This document shows positions 19,405 to 28,242 of a stretch of 50,399 nt of DNA, one piece after another. Below the pieces are notes generated by a model. The model ran no database searches. It saw nothing but the letters and a program-made list of their open reading frames with translations, and was not told the DNA's origin. Source of the stretch: a virus; IMG/VR virus record IMGVR_UViG_3300020180_000023, positions 1 to 50,399 of that record; one strand, 5' to 3'. The stretch's first letter is position 1; the number at the start of each line of letters is the position of its first letter. Both the position numbers and the translations under genes were made by a program.

Positions 19405-19710
19405 TTAAATTGCTTCCTGAGAATCGAAAGGATTCTCAAACCTAATGTGATACGGCCTAAACTCCACGTTATACTTTTCCATCTCCAACTGGACATGTCT
19501 TACTTGGTCGTTAGCGATGTTTAAAATCCTGGACCTCATCCTAGAAGACACTTCTTTAGTTATGTTACCCGAAATGACTTCTTTGTCAAGAGCATCAAGA
19601 ATACCGACATAGATTCTTTTAATCTTGTGTTCGATGGCCCTTCCTAACTTCTTTTTCGAAGCTACGTGCCAGTTGTCCTTCTTCTCTTCCAGATGTTTAC
19701 CGAGTCTCAT
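19405..19710 (-). CDS. Small basic helical protein between the two chaperone-like genes
   Basis: 101 residues, strongly basic N-terminal half (MRLGKHLEEKKDNWHVASKKKLGRAIEHKIKR in content), then helices and a Phe/Pro-rich end (EFRPYHIRFENPF). The ATG follows AAGGAGA by four bases. It is 9 bases after its upstream neighbour and 11 before the next. The family is not recognised; co-location suggests tail morphogenesis. Confidence 0.7.
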   Translation of the reverse strand: MRLGKHLEEKKDNWHVASKKKLGRAIEHKIKRIYVGILDALDKEVISGNITKEVSSRMRSRILNIANDQVRHVQLEMEKYNVEFRPYHIRFENPFDSQEAI

Positions 19711-19719
19711 TTTTTCTCC

Positions 19720-20904
19720 TTATAATGTTCCGCCAGGGTGTCTAGAGGTTATATCTCTAGTTGTTCCGTTCTGCCCCCTGCGCATCTTTCCCACAACGGC
19801 ATCCGTTGCACCAATAACGCCTCTACTCTCTCTGTCTCCTCGTGGTCTCAATTCCTTCTCGTCTATTACTCCCTTTTCCTTAACTCTCTCCATCTGCCTA
19901 TTCTTCCACGACTGAATAGAAGGAGAGTTTAGTTCTGCTACTTGTTGAACTGTCTTTGCTTTAATTATTTCTCCGTTGGTTGGCCTAATCTCTTCTCCTA
20001 CCACTACGAATACTTCGCCGTGCCTACTTACCTTCTTCGATAGACCTAGTGGACCCTCTTCTTTTTTCTTCTTGTCCTTTTCTTTTCTCTTCTTGCTTTG
20101 TTCCTCGAACCACTTGTCTAGCTTTTCGTCATCAGCAATAATTTCGTCCGATGGACGTTCATAAGCTTCATAGGCGGAATCATAAACCTGGCTCCAGTAC
20201 AGAAGCGCTTGTTGCTCCAAATCAAGCTCAATAAGTGGGCGGCCGAATAATGCGCCGCAGCTTTTGGAGCCGTTCCATTTAAATCGCCATGATGGCGAGC
20301 GCGCAATTTGGCGCAGGTCCTTCTCTTGCAGGAATCTGTTGTTATTTATTTCCAATGTTATATTGGTGATTAAATCAAAATCACTCTCCTGCTCAAAGTC
20401 CTTCCATGTATTCCAGTAGCGTTTTTCTTCATCGTTTAGTGTTGAACAAAATACTAGGGCATACATTCTATTAACTTCGGCCCACCGCTCAGCGCAGACA
20501 GATAATCTGTCCTGCCTCTCGGTCACAAGTTCATTCAGCTTTTTTTCTAGGGCCGCGCGTGATTTGTTAAAACGCCTCCACTCCCTACTGCCCTCGCTAC
20601 AGTCAGCGAGAGTCTTGTCCATGTCTTCCAGTTTGGACTTTAAAAAGTCAATCTGTTCTTCTTGGGTGGGCGTCCAGATACCTCTAAGTTCTAGCTCTTT
20701 TCTTAATTCCTCTTCTGATAGAACACCGGCCTCTTTAGCCTGTTTGAATGAATCATCATAGATAAAATTAATCCAGTTGCGGTCTCTTAAGTCTGGAGTT
20801 TTAATTATTAGATATACGTCGTCAAGATTTTTATTCTTAACCCTAACGTATTTCTTACCCCACCCGATTTTGTCAATATGCTTGTCAACTTCGTGTGGAA
20901 ACAT
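19720..20904 (-). CDS. Larger tail-assembly chaperone-like protein
   Basis: 394 residues from the ATG that follows GAGAGGA by 8 bases. An in-frame ATG at 20943 lies inside the terminator hairpin and is not preferred. Residues 25-130 carry the same plan as the 241-residue protein: LSEEELRKELELRGIWTPTQEEQIDFLKSKL followed by coiled coil. The centre has a unique domain with Trp and Cys (SPSWRFKWNGSKSCGALFGR). The C-terminus is highly charged with a run of lysines. It lies between the tail-tube gene and the tape measure, so tail assembly is likely. Confidence 0.65.
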   Translation of the reverse strand: MFPHEVDKHIDKIGWGKKYVRVKNKNLDDVYLIIKTPDLRDRNWINFIYDDSFKQAKEAGVLSEEELRKELELRGIWTPTQEEQIDFLKSKLEDMDKTLADCSEGSREWRRFNKSRAALEKKLNELVTERQDRLSVCAERWAEVNRMYALVFCSTLNDEEKRYWNTWKDFEQESDFDLITNITLEINNNRFLQEKDLRQIARSPSWRFKWNGSKSCGALFGRPLIELDLEQQALLYWSQVYDSAYEAYERPSDEIIADDEKLDKWFEEQSKKRKEKDKKKKEEGPLGLSKKVSRHGEVFVVVGEEIRPTNGEIIKAKTVQQVAELNSPSIQSWKNRQMERVKEKGVIDEKELRPRGDRESRGVIGATDAVVGKMRRGQNGTTRDITSRHPGGTL

Positions 20905-20930
20905 CAACCATTCCTCTCTAAATAGAAATA

Positions 20931-20956
20931 GGGCACGCCACAAGTATAGCGCGCCC
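20931..20956 (-). terminator. Terminator after the tail-tube gene
   Basis: GGGCACGC (20931-20938) pairs with GCGCGCCC (20949-20956), with one G-T pair when read as RNA. On the minus strand the stem is followed by TATTTCTATTT. It sits 28 bases past the tail-tube stop, which would isolate a highly expressed structural gene from the chaperone genes. Confidence 0.6.
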
Positions 20957-20984
20957 CACTTCGTCTAACAACCTTATTCCTTCC

Positions 20985-22148
20985 TTACGAGAAGGTGCTA
21001 TGCGTAATAGTCAGGTCGTTGAAATTCTGGTAGTTGTAAGTGATAGAAACGTTATCGCCACCAGCCTCGCCACCGCTCCAGTCAATACTCTGTAGACGGT
21101 TCTTTCCGCCAAGGTCGATTACTAGTCCTTCGCACAAGCAAAGCTTAATCGCCTGGTTAGCAGTGTTCTGCTCACGCACGCAAGCGGCAGGTTCTTTCGA
21201 CACGGCGTCAATCAAGTCACCCTGTGAGGTAATAGCCTCGATTGCGCAAGTTACTTCGATTGGGAAGGTTACGAACTTGAAGAATGGACGCTTCTTGCCA
21301 AGCTCGAAGATATCTTCTCTACCAAGGTCAGTAGATACCGTAATCGACTGAATGTGTTCCTTTAGGCTTCCTAGAGTTCCAGATGCACTTACGCCTGGAA
21401 TTTCGGTTGGTAGACGCGAACAAGCCAAGTCAAAGCTCTCTCTACGCTGAACACCACTACCAAGGATAGTAGCATCTTCACCAATAGCAGTTGTGAACGC
21501 ACCAACGCCTAGCTGTGGGTCAGAGTTCCACTGTGGGTTATATCCGCTTGGGAAGCCTAGAGGGGACGATGCAGTAGGAGTAATAGTGTGACCAGCGGCC
21601 TCTTGAGGATATGGGTCTCCACCTAGCTCATAGTCAGCCCAAATCTTATCGTTTCCAATAAGAGTTACAGACTCGGTAAAGTTACCGTCCACAGGGAAGG
21701 TATAGTTTAGCGAGCTTAGGAACATACCTGAGCCTAGAACCATCGAGATTGGCAAGCCAGTCGCGCGGGTCTTAGTGTCACTATAGATAGGAACGGCAAC
21801 GTCAACCTTATATGACGCGGTCCGGTTGGTTAGACTGGTTGCTCCACGAGGACCAGTAGTCATGAAGTATAGAGGCTTGGTTCCGTCAAGAACCTTCTCT
21901 ACAGTAAATTCAATTTCTGGTTCAAGTTCAACGAACTCATAGGTTTCAATCTGACCAAGCTCGAACACTTGCTCAAAGTTAAAAGTCGTGGTCATACCTA
22001 CGGATTGAACACCTCTACCAACTTCCCAGCGGCCAGACGGTGCAACGTCTCTACCGGCACGGATGGGTACGATTTCGTTAGTTGGAGTTGTTCCATTCTG
22101 CTTGAACGCGACAGAGTGAATGGCATAGAATACTCTGTTATTTGGCAT
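20985..22148 (-). CDS. Major tail tube protein candidate, internally duplicated
   Basis: 387 residues, beta-rich. Two halves carry matching blocks: VQSVGMTTTFNFEQVFELGQ then EFVELEPEIEFTVE in the N-terminal half, and IQSITVSTDLGREDIFELGK then KFVTFPIEVTCAIE in the C-terminal half. Two fused tube-type barrels would explain this. It has its own candidate late promoter 35 bases upstream, a strong ribosome site (GGGAGG) and its own terminator, all as expected for an abundant virion protein. It lies between the connectors and the tape measure. A tail-tube role is inferred from order, length and duplication; no sheath gene is visible. Confidence 0.7.
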   Translation of the reverse strand: MPNNRVFYAIHSVAFKQNGTTPTNEIVPIRAGRDVAPSGRWEVGRGVQSVGMTTTFNFEQVFELGQIETYEFVELEPEIEFTVEKVLDGTKPLYFMTTGPRGATSLTNRTASYKVDVAVPIYSDTKTRATGLPISMVLGSGMFLSSLNYTFPVDGNFTESVTLIGNDKIWADYELGGDPYPQEAAGHTITPTASSPLGFPSGYNPQWNSDPQLGVGAFTTAIGEDATILGSGVQRRESFDLACSRLPTEIPGVSASGTLGSLKEHIQSITVSTDLGREDIFELGKKRPFFKFVTFPIEVTCAIEAITSQGDLIDAVSKEPAACVREQNTANQAIKLCLCEGLVIDLGGKNRLQSIDWSGGEAGGDNVSITYNYQNFNDLTITHSTFS

Positions 22149-22181
22149 CTTAATCCTCCCTGGTTGGGCTAGTTACTACTA

Positions 22182-22191
22182 TAAATACACC
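22182..22191 (-). promoter_or_regulatory. Candidate late promoter before tail tube gene
   Basis: Minus-strand GGTGTATTTA, one of five near-identical copies placed just upstream of minus-strand genes. It is about 34 bases before the tail-tube ATG and 15 bases downstream of the previous stop. Confidence 0.55.
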
Positions 22192-22205
22192 AAGAGTCGG
22201 CGACC

Positions 22206-23126
22206 CTAGAAGTTTGGATACACCTTTACTCTGAATTCTGCCCTGCCTCGTTCTACTTCGAACAAAGGCTGGTCTTTTTTTGCTCTAACTTCGTCCAAAT
22301 ATATTCTTCTCCAGAAGTATGAGTGGTGGACGTTAGAATATGTGTCATAGCTTTCAAATTGACTGTTCGTATCACCCTTATAGTTTAGAGGATACGGCGC
22401 ATCGTTAAAGTTAATTCCTAATATAACACTGTGTTGCGCATCTGTCAAAATGTCTTCTATGAGGTCCTGAACGAAGTCGTCCCTCGACCATATATGGAAT
22501 ACACCAAAAAATTCGGACACTAGGCTAGCGGAACCAAGCTCATATCCTTTGCTGCGGCGGTCTATTATGTCTATGAACACAGATGGCAAAGTCCTAGATT
22601 TTGAACTTGGGTAAATGTCTGACCCACTAGCCTGTGGGTTGTCTTTAAATGCAGTCTCTATTAGCAGTGCCTTATTTTCGTTATTCTTTTCTGTGGCCTG
22701 ATGCACTCCGACCGTCTTATGTGAGAATTGGGCCTGGACTGTTCCAGATATTACATTATTAAAAATAACTCTACCATTTGGGTAATCTATGCTGTGAGCA
22801 TGAGCAGCGCTGTATAGTGGAGAGTTTGAATCTTTGGCGCGGAAAATTCCATTTACATAAACTCCGCTACAAACGACAGGAGGGGTTAGGCCGCTCTCTG
22901 CTGGAATAATTCCACTTTCATAGACCCAGTTTTTAAATGCGCTCTGGTATACAGTTCCACTAGTCATAGCTCCATCAGAGAAGCTTACTAATCTACTAAG
23001 GTCGTGGCCGTAAATATCAGCGTCGCCAGAAGGAATGTTTACGTAGAGACCGTGCGTCAACAGCTTATTGTTGAGCCAATATTCTAGATTTGATTTTACT
23101 AGAGCCTTTCTTCCCATTGAAGCCAT
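22206..23126 (-). CDS. Neck/connector or tail-terminator-region structural protein
   Basis: 306 residues, mixed alpha/beta, without enzyme motifs. The start overlaps the stop of the upstream gene in TAATG, so the two are translationally coupled. Segments such as VIFNNVISGTVQAQFSHKTVGVH suggest a beta-sandwich. It is the last gene before the tail tube in the transcriptional order, the place where head-tail joining or tail terminator proteins usually lie. The family was not recognised. Confidence 0.65.
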   Translation of the reverse strand: MASMGRKALVKSNLEYWLNNKLLTHGLYVNIPSGDADIYGHDLSRLVSFSDGAMTSGTVYQSAFKNWVYESGIIPAESGLTPPVVCSGVYVNGIFRAKDSNSPLYSAAHAHSIDYPNGRVIFNNVISGTVQAQFSHKTVGVHQATEKNNENKALLIETAFKDNPQASGSDIYPSSKSRTLPSVFIDIIDRRSKGYELGSASLVSEFFGVFHIWSRDDFVQDLIEDILTDAQHSVILGINFNDAPYPLNYKGDTNSQFESYDTYSNVHHSYFWRRIYLDEVRAKKDQPLFEVERGRAEFRVKVYPNF

Positions 23127-23746
23127 TAACGTCCCTTTGCTATTTTCTCTGCCAACTTAGTTAACTTAGTTGTTATTCTTTCAGTTAATTCCATTGGTCC
23201 TATTGGGTGTGGAGGCATTCTCCATAGACTTCCTGTAACCATAATACCGGCTCCGGTTCTTGAAGGTGGGAATGAAAATTTACCAGCCAAGAATCGGCTG
23301 CCCGAAATTACCTCTCCATCAATATACCACTTCATCCAAGGTATTTCACCAATATCACTATCACTGGCATCAATCTTGGAATCTTCTAGCTCAAAGAAAG
23401 CTTCCCAATCAACAGTGACGGTCATCTGTCCTATTTGGCCATTAGCACTACTCCTCTTAAAACTAACTTGTGTGGCCTTTCCAGCACTAGCCAATAGACC
23501 TTCCCAGGCATCGTCAATTTTCTTTGAGAACTTTCCACCCTCACCAACACCAAGCTCGGCAGCCTCATCGTTACTAGGAATAAATTCAACTCTAGTTTGC
23601 CTGACGGCCATGTCTACTTCGTCAACCATTCGCTCTGTAGTCGCTTTGACGAACCTGTCTTTTAGAGCATTAACTACAACGTCTTTTAATTTCTTTATAA
23701 AACTTCTATTGTCGTCGATAGAAATTTCAACTTTAACGCCCGCCAT
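23126..23746 (-). CDS. HK97 gp10-like neck/tail completion protein candidate
   Basis: 206 residues. The N-terminal helix with SFIKKLKDVVVNALKDRFVKA and the following basic, amphipathic helices resemble small neck and tail-completion proteins of the HK97 gp10 type. The middle contains an acidic beta part (DWEAFFELEDSKIDASDSDIGE). It is coupled at both ends: its ATG overlaps the previous stop by one base and its stop overlaps the next ATG. The call is from order and length, not from a clear motif. Confidence 0.6.
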   Translation of the reverse strand: MAGVKVEISIDDNRSFIKKLKDVVVNALKDRFVKATTERMVDEVDMAVRQTRVEFIPSNDEAAELGVGEGGKFSKKIDDAWEGLLASAGKATQVSFKRSSANGQIGQMTVTVDWEAFFELEDSKIDASDSDIGEIPWMKWYIDGEVISGSRFLAGKFSFPPSRTGAGIMVTGSLWRMPPHPIGPMELTERITTKLTKLAEKIAKGR

Positions 23747-24279
23747 TATCTCTCAACCTTAGTATTTTTCTTTTCCCAAAAGGTTACGACGTAATAGAGG
23801 TTGCCACCGAAGCCAGTAACAACGGGGTCTTTAACTAGCTTAACTGGCACGCCGTCTATTTCAGCTCCTATGCACTCCAGTATATGATTATGTGCAGCCA
23901 CTACCATCTTGGTTCTAACGTCTGCATTGTAAATGCGGCCCGCGATTGTAGCCTGGCCACCAACTGAGTTTGGATTAAGCGGCTCTGTTATCCATCTAAT
24001 GTTTGCGGTGTAGATTGTCTGGCGTGGCTCAAACTGGAATCCGTCACCACCACAAGCTCTACATGGCTGGCCATTTGTTCCTATGAATTTGTTATAGGTC
24101 TGATTAAACCTACAACCAACAGGACACGGCATTTTTACTGGAGGTAGGTGTAAGGTTACACTTCTTCCGCCGCCTATCATTACAGAGTCCATTGCCTCTC
24201 TAAATTGGCTTGCTAGTGAAGAAATTGGGGTGCCAGAGGCAGTTGGAGAAAAGCTCTGGTTATTTGCTACTATTGCCAT
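23746..24279 (-). CDS. Head-completion protein with DnaJ-like zinc cysteines
   Basis: 177 residues. Residues about 51-80 hold two Cys pairs, CPVGC and CRACGGDG, the latter like a DnaJ zinc-knuckle half. This is a plausible four-cysteine zinc site. The rest is beta-rich (TIYTANIRWITEP, NLYYVVTFWEKK). It lies directly after the 141-residue adaptor-like gene with no gap. A stopper or head-closure role fits its place; the zinc site is visible, its function is not. Confidence 0.6.
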   Translation of the reverse strand: MAIVANNQSFSPTASGTPISSLASQFREAMDSVMIGGGRSVTLHLPPVKMPCPVGCRFNQTYNKFIGTNGQPCRACGGDGFQFEPRQTIYTANIRWITEPLNPNSVGGQATIAGRIYNADVRTKMVVAAHNHILECIGAEIDGVPVKLVKDPVVTGFGGNLYYVVTFWEKKNTKVER

Positions 24280-24705
24280 TTACCAAATCAACTTTCCGTC
24301 AGTATTCTCTAGCTTAAACTCCAAAATTGCTGACTTAAGCTCCTCGCATGGTCCATGCTTGCTATCGAAATAACTCTGACGAACAGCCGAGCTAGCTCTA
24401 TTGTCTAATGTCTGCTCACCGTCCTTAACGAACAGTCCGGCGCCGCCCGAATTTAATTCCTCGTTAAAATCTCTCTTTGCAATCAAGCATTCTGCCTGAA
24501 GCAATACTAGGTCGTGCATTTTTTCGCCAGTGTCGCTACTTGTAATTGCCCCCGTGGCATCAATAACAATTGGGTCAGAAAGGGCGAGCGTTCTATTTAA
24601 GCGGCGAGCAGCCTTAAGTAAAATAGCAATTAGCTGCGCATCACTTAGTGACGGTGCTGCGCTGTCATCTCCTATGTCTACTCGTATGTCACTAATAAGA
24701 CTCAT
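24280..24705 (-). CDS. Head-tail adaptor (connector) protein candidate
   Basis: 141 residues, mostly helical, with LSDAQLIAILLKAARRLNRTL followed by EKMHDLVLLQAECLIAKRDF. This four-helix layout and length are typical of the small adaptor ring proteins (gp6/gp15 type) bound under the portal. It starts 4 bases inside the preceding gene and ends flush with the zinc-containing head-completion gene. Confidence 0.65.
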   Translation of the reverse strand: MSLISDIRVDIGDDSAAPSLSDAQLIAILLKAARRLNRTLALSDPIVIDATGAITSSDTGEKMHDLVLLQAECLIAKRDFNEELNSGGAGLFVKDGEQTLDNRASSAVRQSYFDSKHGPCEELKSAILEFKLENTDGKLIW

Positions 24706-25067
24706 TCTACACCTTCTATCTTGCTAAGTATGCTGCGTCTCAGGGCGCGCTTCTCTATATCACTATACTCCCTATTACCTTTGGATACGTAGTCAATACC
24801 GACTAGGCGTGCAATATCAATCACTGTCTTAAAGTCAATCAACCAAAAGGTTGTAGGGGTGAATGATACGGCTGGGAATTGCTTCGAAAATTTCCTACTT
24901 AACCACTCTGAAGTAAATTCAAACTCCTCCAACCTATCCTTGTTTTTATGAAAAAAATCTCTAGTTACACTCGTTGGCCCAAACGACCCTCTGGCGTAAT
25001 ACTTTCCACACAGAGTCTTTCCATCTAGAGTAGTGCATCCCATAGGTTCTTTCAAGTAAACAAACAT
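24702..25067 (-). CDS. Unknown protein directly after the capsid terminator
   Basis: 121 residues with a short beta N-terminus (FVYLKEPMGCTTLDGKTLCGKYYARG) and helices after. The ending RRSILSKIEGVE overlaps the adaptor gene by 4 bases. It is first in line after the strong terminator behind the capsid gene, so it relies on read-through or an unseen promoter. The family was not recognised; a small capsid- or neck-associated protein is possible. Confidence 0.65.
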   Translation of the reverse strand: MFVYLKEPMGCTTLDGKTLCGKYYARGSFGPTSVTRDFFHKNKDRLEEFEFTSEWLSRKFSKQFPAVSFTPTTFWLIDFKTVIDIARLVGIDYVSKGNREYSDIEKRALRRSILSKIEGVE

Positions 25068-25083
25068 TATACCTCCAGAAACG

Positions 25084-25120
25084 AAAAGAGGAGTGAGACA
25101 TTGAATCTCACTCCTCTTTT
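25084..25120 (-). terminator. Strong intrinsic terminator after major capsid gene
   Basis: A perfect 15-bp inverted repeat: AAAAGAGGAGTGAGA (25084-25098), 7-base loop, TCTCACTCCTCTTTT (25106-25120). It ends in a T-run on either strand and lies 26 bases past the capsid stop. It is the clearest terminator in the window and separates the capsid genes from the connector genes. Confidence 0.9.
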
Positions 25121-25145
25121 GATTTGTGCTAATCCTTTTGAGGGA

Positions 25146-26174
25146 TTAGAAGGTTCCGAGGATAACTCTTCTGTTATCGAGAACTGCGAAACCGTGTTCC
25201 ATCCAACCGTAGATACCAGCGCGCTGCTGACGGTGGAATTCTGGGCCGGCCTCGAAGGTCTGAAGCTCGGCGCGAATAGGCTGAACGAAGCTGTCATTCG
25301 TAGTCCTATCCAAGCCAACGCAGAACTGAACGTCAGTTGCGTCAACCGCTGCAACGCTACGACCAAGTGTAGTAGCAAGGTAAGTCTGATACTCTTGACC
25401 AACGCCGAACTCGGTCATGAAGTGTAGAGAGGTGTTATATAGGCTAGCTACATTGTTTCCGCCGCTTGTCAGAATCTCACGACGGGTTACTTCGTCGATT
25501 TCGGAGATATCCCAAGAGCGGATGTTCTCCATAGCTTCAAGCGAAGTATACAGGTCGGTTAGCTTACCAACTTGACCATTACCACCCGCGTTACGGGTCA
25601 TAGAGGTCTGAAGCTTAGCAACAAGCTCCTTAGTAAACTGGTTCGGCTGAGCAACAGTGTCAGCTACAACGAGACCACGGCTATCAGCAGCAGCTAGAAG
25701 TGTATGCCATCCGTCTTCGTTAATCTTACGAACGAAGCCCATCTGATATACTCTTACTGCGCGTGCAACAACATCGAAGCGCGCCTCACGAGCATAGCGT
25801 AGCGACCAGTCAATTGCGTTAGCAATCGCAAAGGTTGGAACCCATAGCTCGTCACCTTCAACGTGACGCTCAGGCACTCTACCCTGCTTTGGCAGAGTAA
25901 TAGCAGTGAAGTCAATATCTTCAGTGCCAGGACGGATAAAGTCCAGTGGATAGTTAGGAGTTGCACCAGGGGCTAGAACTTCTCTACGGAAGATTCCGCC
26001 TAGGTTATCTTCATCAAAAATACCCTCACGCAGTGGAGCATTTAGAGCAGCAGCAAACGACTGCATAGCAGCGGTTGCGACGGCGACGTTCTCCGAAGCA
26101 GTTGCCCTTAAGAGAGCAATTTGTTCGTCTGTCAATCTTACTGGCTGGGTATTAGCCTTAGTCTTATTTCCCAT
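25146..26174 (-). CDS. Major capsid protein
   Basis: 342 residues, a usual length for an HK97-fold capsid protein. Features that fit: a helical N-terminal region, then a segment PLDFIRPGTEDIDFTAITLPKQG leading into an E-loop-like stretch, a long spine-helix region (WSLRYAREARFDVVARAVRV), and a beta-rich C-terminal P-domain ending RRVILGTF. It lies between the decoration protein and a strong terminator, downstream of portal and protease-scaffold. Codon choice is more uniform and C-ending than in neighbours, consistent with high expression. The assignment is by order and profile; no unique motif exists. Confidence 0.85.
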   Translation of the reverse strand: MGNKTKANTQPVRLTDEQIALLRATASENVAVATAAMQSFAAALNAPLREGIFDEDNLGGIFRREVLAPGATPNYPLDFIRPGTEDIDFTAITLPKQGRVPERHVEGDELWVPTFAIANAIDWSLRYAREARFDVVARAVRVYQMGFVRKINEDGWHTLLAAADSRGLVVADTVAQPNQFTKELVAKLQTSMTRNAGGNGQVGKLTDLYTSLEAMENIRSWDISEIDEVTRREILTSGGNNVASLYNTSLHFMTEFGVGQEYQTYLATTLGRSVAAVDATDVQFCVGLDRTTNDSFVQPIRAELQTFEAGPEFHRQQRAGIYGWMEHGFAVLDNRRVILGTF

Positions 26175-26207
26175 TTTTATTATTCCTCCGTTATTATTTT
26201 ATTTAAA

Positions 26208-26648
26208 TTATAGGTCGATACGAACCTTGGCATAGCCAAGGCTGTTCTTGGCGCTTAGGAAGCGGCCGACCTGTGGTGCTGGGTTTAGTCCGTCAGTGAG
26301 TCTGGTTGCGCCCATCCAACCCGATGGGTGGAGGTAAGCTGGCTGACCCTGCGAAGGGCTGCCAACAATAAGGTTTGACTCAATTTCGCCGGCAGTAATA
26401 AGACCTACAACTGCACCAATATCATCAACGTTACGCTGACGGTATTCTGGGTGACGGTCATAGTTCATATCCTCGATATCGCCCATCAGGACGCCGATTG
26501 GATAAACTGTCGAGCCCGTTGGGGCAACTCTGTATTCTACTTCACCGGCTGTAGTAGAAGCGCACGCGACGCCACCGCGCTCTGCGGCTGCTGCCATCGA
26601 ATAGTCGATGTTGTCGTGGAAAATCTGTCTATTTGGTCCAAGTCCCAT
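26208..26648 (-). CDS. Capsid decoration (cement) protein candidate
   Basis: 146 residues, small, beta-rich and Gly/Ala-containing. PTGSTVYPIGVLMGDIEDMN and GQPAYLHPSGWMGATR fit the barrel of small capsid-stabilising proteins that sit directly before the major capsid gene. The ATG has AAGGAG upstream. It lies 33 bases before the capsid gene and 22 after the protease-scaffold. Confidence 0.7.
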   Translation of the reverse strand: MGLGPNRQIFHDNIDYSMAAAAERGGVACASTTAGEVEYRVAPTGSTVYPIGVLMGDIEDMNYDRHPEYRQRNVDDIGAVVGLITAGEIESNLIVGSPSQGQPAYLHPSGWMGATRLTDGLNPAPQVGRFLSAKNSLGYAKVRIDL

Positions 26649-26670
26649 TGTAATTACTCCTTTATTTTAC

Positions 26671-28227
26671 TTAGTCACGCTTGTTTGCGTTAACGACCGC
26701 AGTAGCCAAGCTACCAAAAGCAAGCTTTAGGTCGACGCCTTTGTTATTACTATCTACACCGGCTGATGGACTCACAGACGCCTTAATCTTTTCTAGAATC
26801 TTTGGGTCTGTAATTCCAACGTCTTCACTTGAGGCCTTGGCCTTAGCGGCTGCTTCAGCAGCAACCTTTGCTTCGGCAGTCTTCTTATCTTCTTCTGCCT
26901 TAGCTGCGGCAACCTTAGCTGCCTCATCAGACTCGGCCTTTTTCTTCTTGTCGTCTTCTTCTTCCTTCTTCTTCTTGAAATCTTCCAAAGCTGCGGTCGT
27001 TGCAGCAAGAAGTTCCTTAGTCGAAGAAACGAATGAAGCAAAAGACTCGTCGCTCATTTCCTTAGCGGAAGCTAGAAGCTTCTCAAGTCTGTCACCCTCA
27101 GCCTTTAGCTCGGTTGCTAGAACGCTACGGCGCTGTGCAACTTGAGTATCCTTTGCTGCCTGTGCTAGCTTGGCCTCTGCCTCAGCAAGCTTCTTAGTTA
27201 CTTCTTCGGCCTTAGCCTTTGCAGCGGCAACGTCTTCTGATGCCTTCTTTTCTGCGGCCTCAACCTTTGCCTTTAGGCTAACAATTTCGCTAGCCATTGC
27301 TGTGCTCGACTGCTCAAGCTGAGCGGCCTTAGCGACTGCGCCCTTATAGTCTTCTACTGTAAGACCACCAAGAACGACTGGCTGTAGGTTTTTATTCTCA
27401 TCTCCCATTTTCACTAACTCCTTTTGAATTACTTTACCGTCGGGATGTATCTCACCAATTATGTTACTAGCGATTGCCTTCTCATTATACACTTCACTAG
27501 CTTGTGCCTGAACTGGAGCACTGGTGATGGACTTAATTACACTGTTCGTATTCGCTGGTCGATATACAATACCTTTACCACCGAACACCAAGTTGCGCAA
27601 TACTCTTTTTACAGAAAGATTGTCGTATGAACCCGTGCCGCCTCTAGCTCTCAAATTTCTATCCAAAAAAGCGGTCTGTTCATTTCTAGCAATAACCTTA
27701 TTTCCTACCAAGTAGTCGTAGTTATCGAACCACGCCTCCATAGAAACAAATAAAGTTCCTTCCTTGGCACCCTTCTCAATTTTCGCAGTTAGCTTAGGAA
27801 ATAGACTCCTGTAAAGAACTGCCTGGTCAATGATATGAAAGCTTGAAGGGATTTGAAAGTCTGGTGCCGAAGCCTTTACTTCATCAATGACGTTTTGTTG
27901 GTCATCAACTGCGTAGGTATTATACATTACACCAATTATTTGGTTTCCTGCAACTGGCTGACGTGGATTCTTGGCGAAGTCCTCATCTGAGACTTCTGAA
28001 CCAGTTTCGTGCTCCCAATCAACTGGCTTGAGGCGTGGTGAATGGCGAGCCTTCCACATTTCGTCTGGAAGGAAAACATCATCATTCTTATTATCGCCAG
28101 TGCTTACTAGTAGCGAATCCATATAAAGGAGGTCTGATTGTGGAGTATCTACCACACCAGCAAAGGCCCTCTTTGGCCCATCTGTAACTCTAGCTTCAAT
28201 TAGAATTTTTACTTTTTCTAGAGCCAT
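26671..28227 (-). CDS. Prohead protease fused to scaffold-like coiled coil
   Basis: 518 residues from the ATG 15 bases after the candidate late promoter. An ATG at 28251 would place the start inside that promoter. Residues 1-190 look like a prohead protease: DDVFLPDEMWKARHSP, His73 in VDWEHE, IIGVMYNTYAV, and Ser162 in LFVSMEAWF, a typical catalytic Ser context. Residues about 290-470 are a long charged coiled coil rich in Ala, Lys and Glu, ending in a short hydrophobic tail (LAFGSLATAVVNANKRD), as in scaffolding proteins. The product would both template the capsid and cleave it. The protease call is supported by motif and by position before decoration and capsid genes. Confidence 0.8.
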   Translation of the reverse strand: MALEKVKILIEARVTDGPKRAFAGVVDTPQSDLLYMDSLLVSTGDNKNDDVFLPDEMWKARHSPRLKPVDWEHETGSEVSDEDFAKNPRQPVAGNQIIGVMYNTYAVDDQQNVIDEVKASAPDFQIPSSFHIIDQAVLYRSLFPKLTAKIEKGAKEGTLFVSMEAWFDNYDYLVGNKVIARNEQTAFLDRNLRARGGTGSYDNLSVKRVLRNLVFGGKGIVYRPANTNSVIKSITSAPVQAQASEVYNEKAIASNIIGEIHPDGKVIQKELVKMGDENKNLQPVVLGGLTVEDYKGAVAKAAQLEQSSTAMASEIVSLKAKVEAAEKKASEDVAAAKAKAEEVTKKLAEAEAKLAQAAKDTQVAQRRSVLATELKAEGDRLEKLLASAKEMSDESFASFVSSTKELLAATTAALEDFKKKKEEEDDKKKKAESDEAAKVAAAKAEEDKKTAEAKVAAEAAAKAKASSEDVGITDPKILEKIKASVSPSAGVDSNNKGVDLKLAFGSLATAVVNANKRD

Positions 28228-28242
28228 AAATACCTCTACGTG

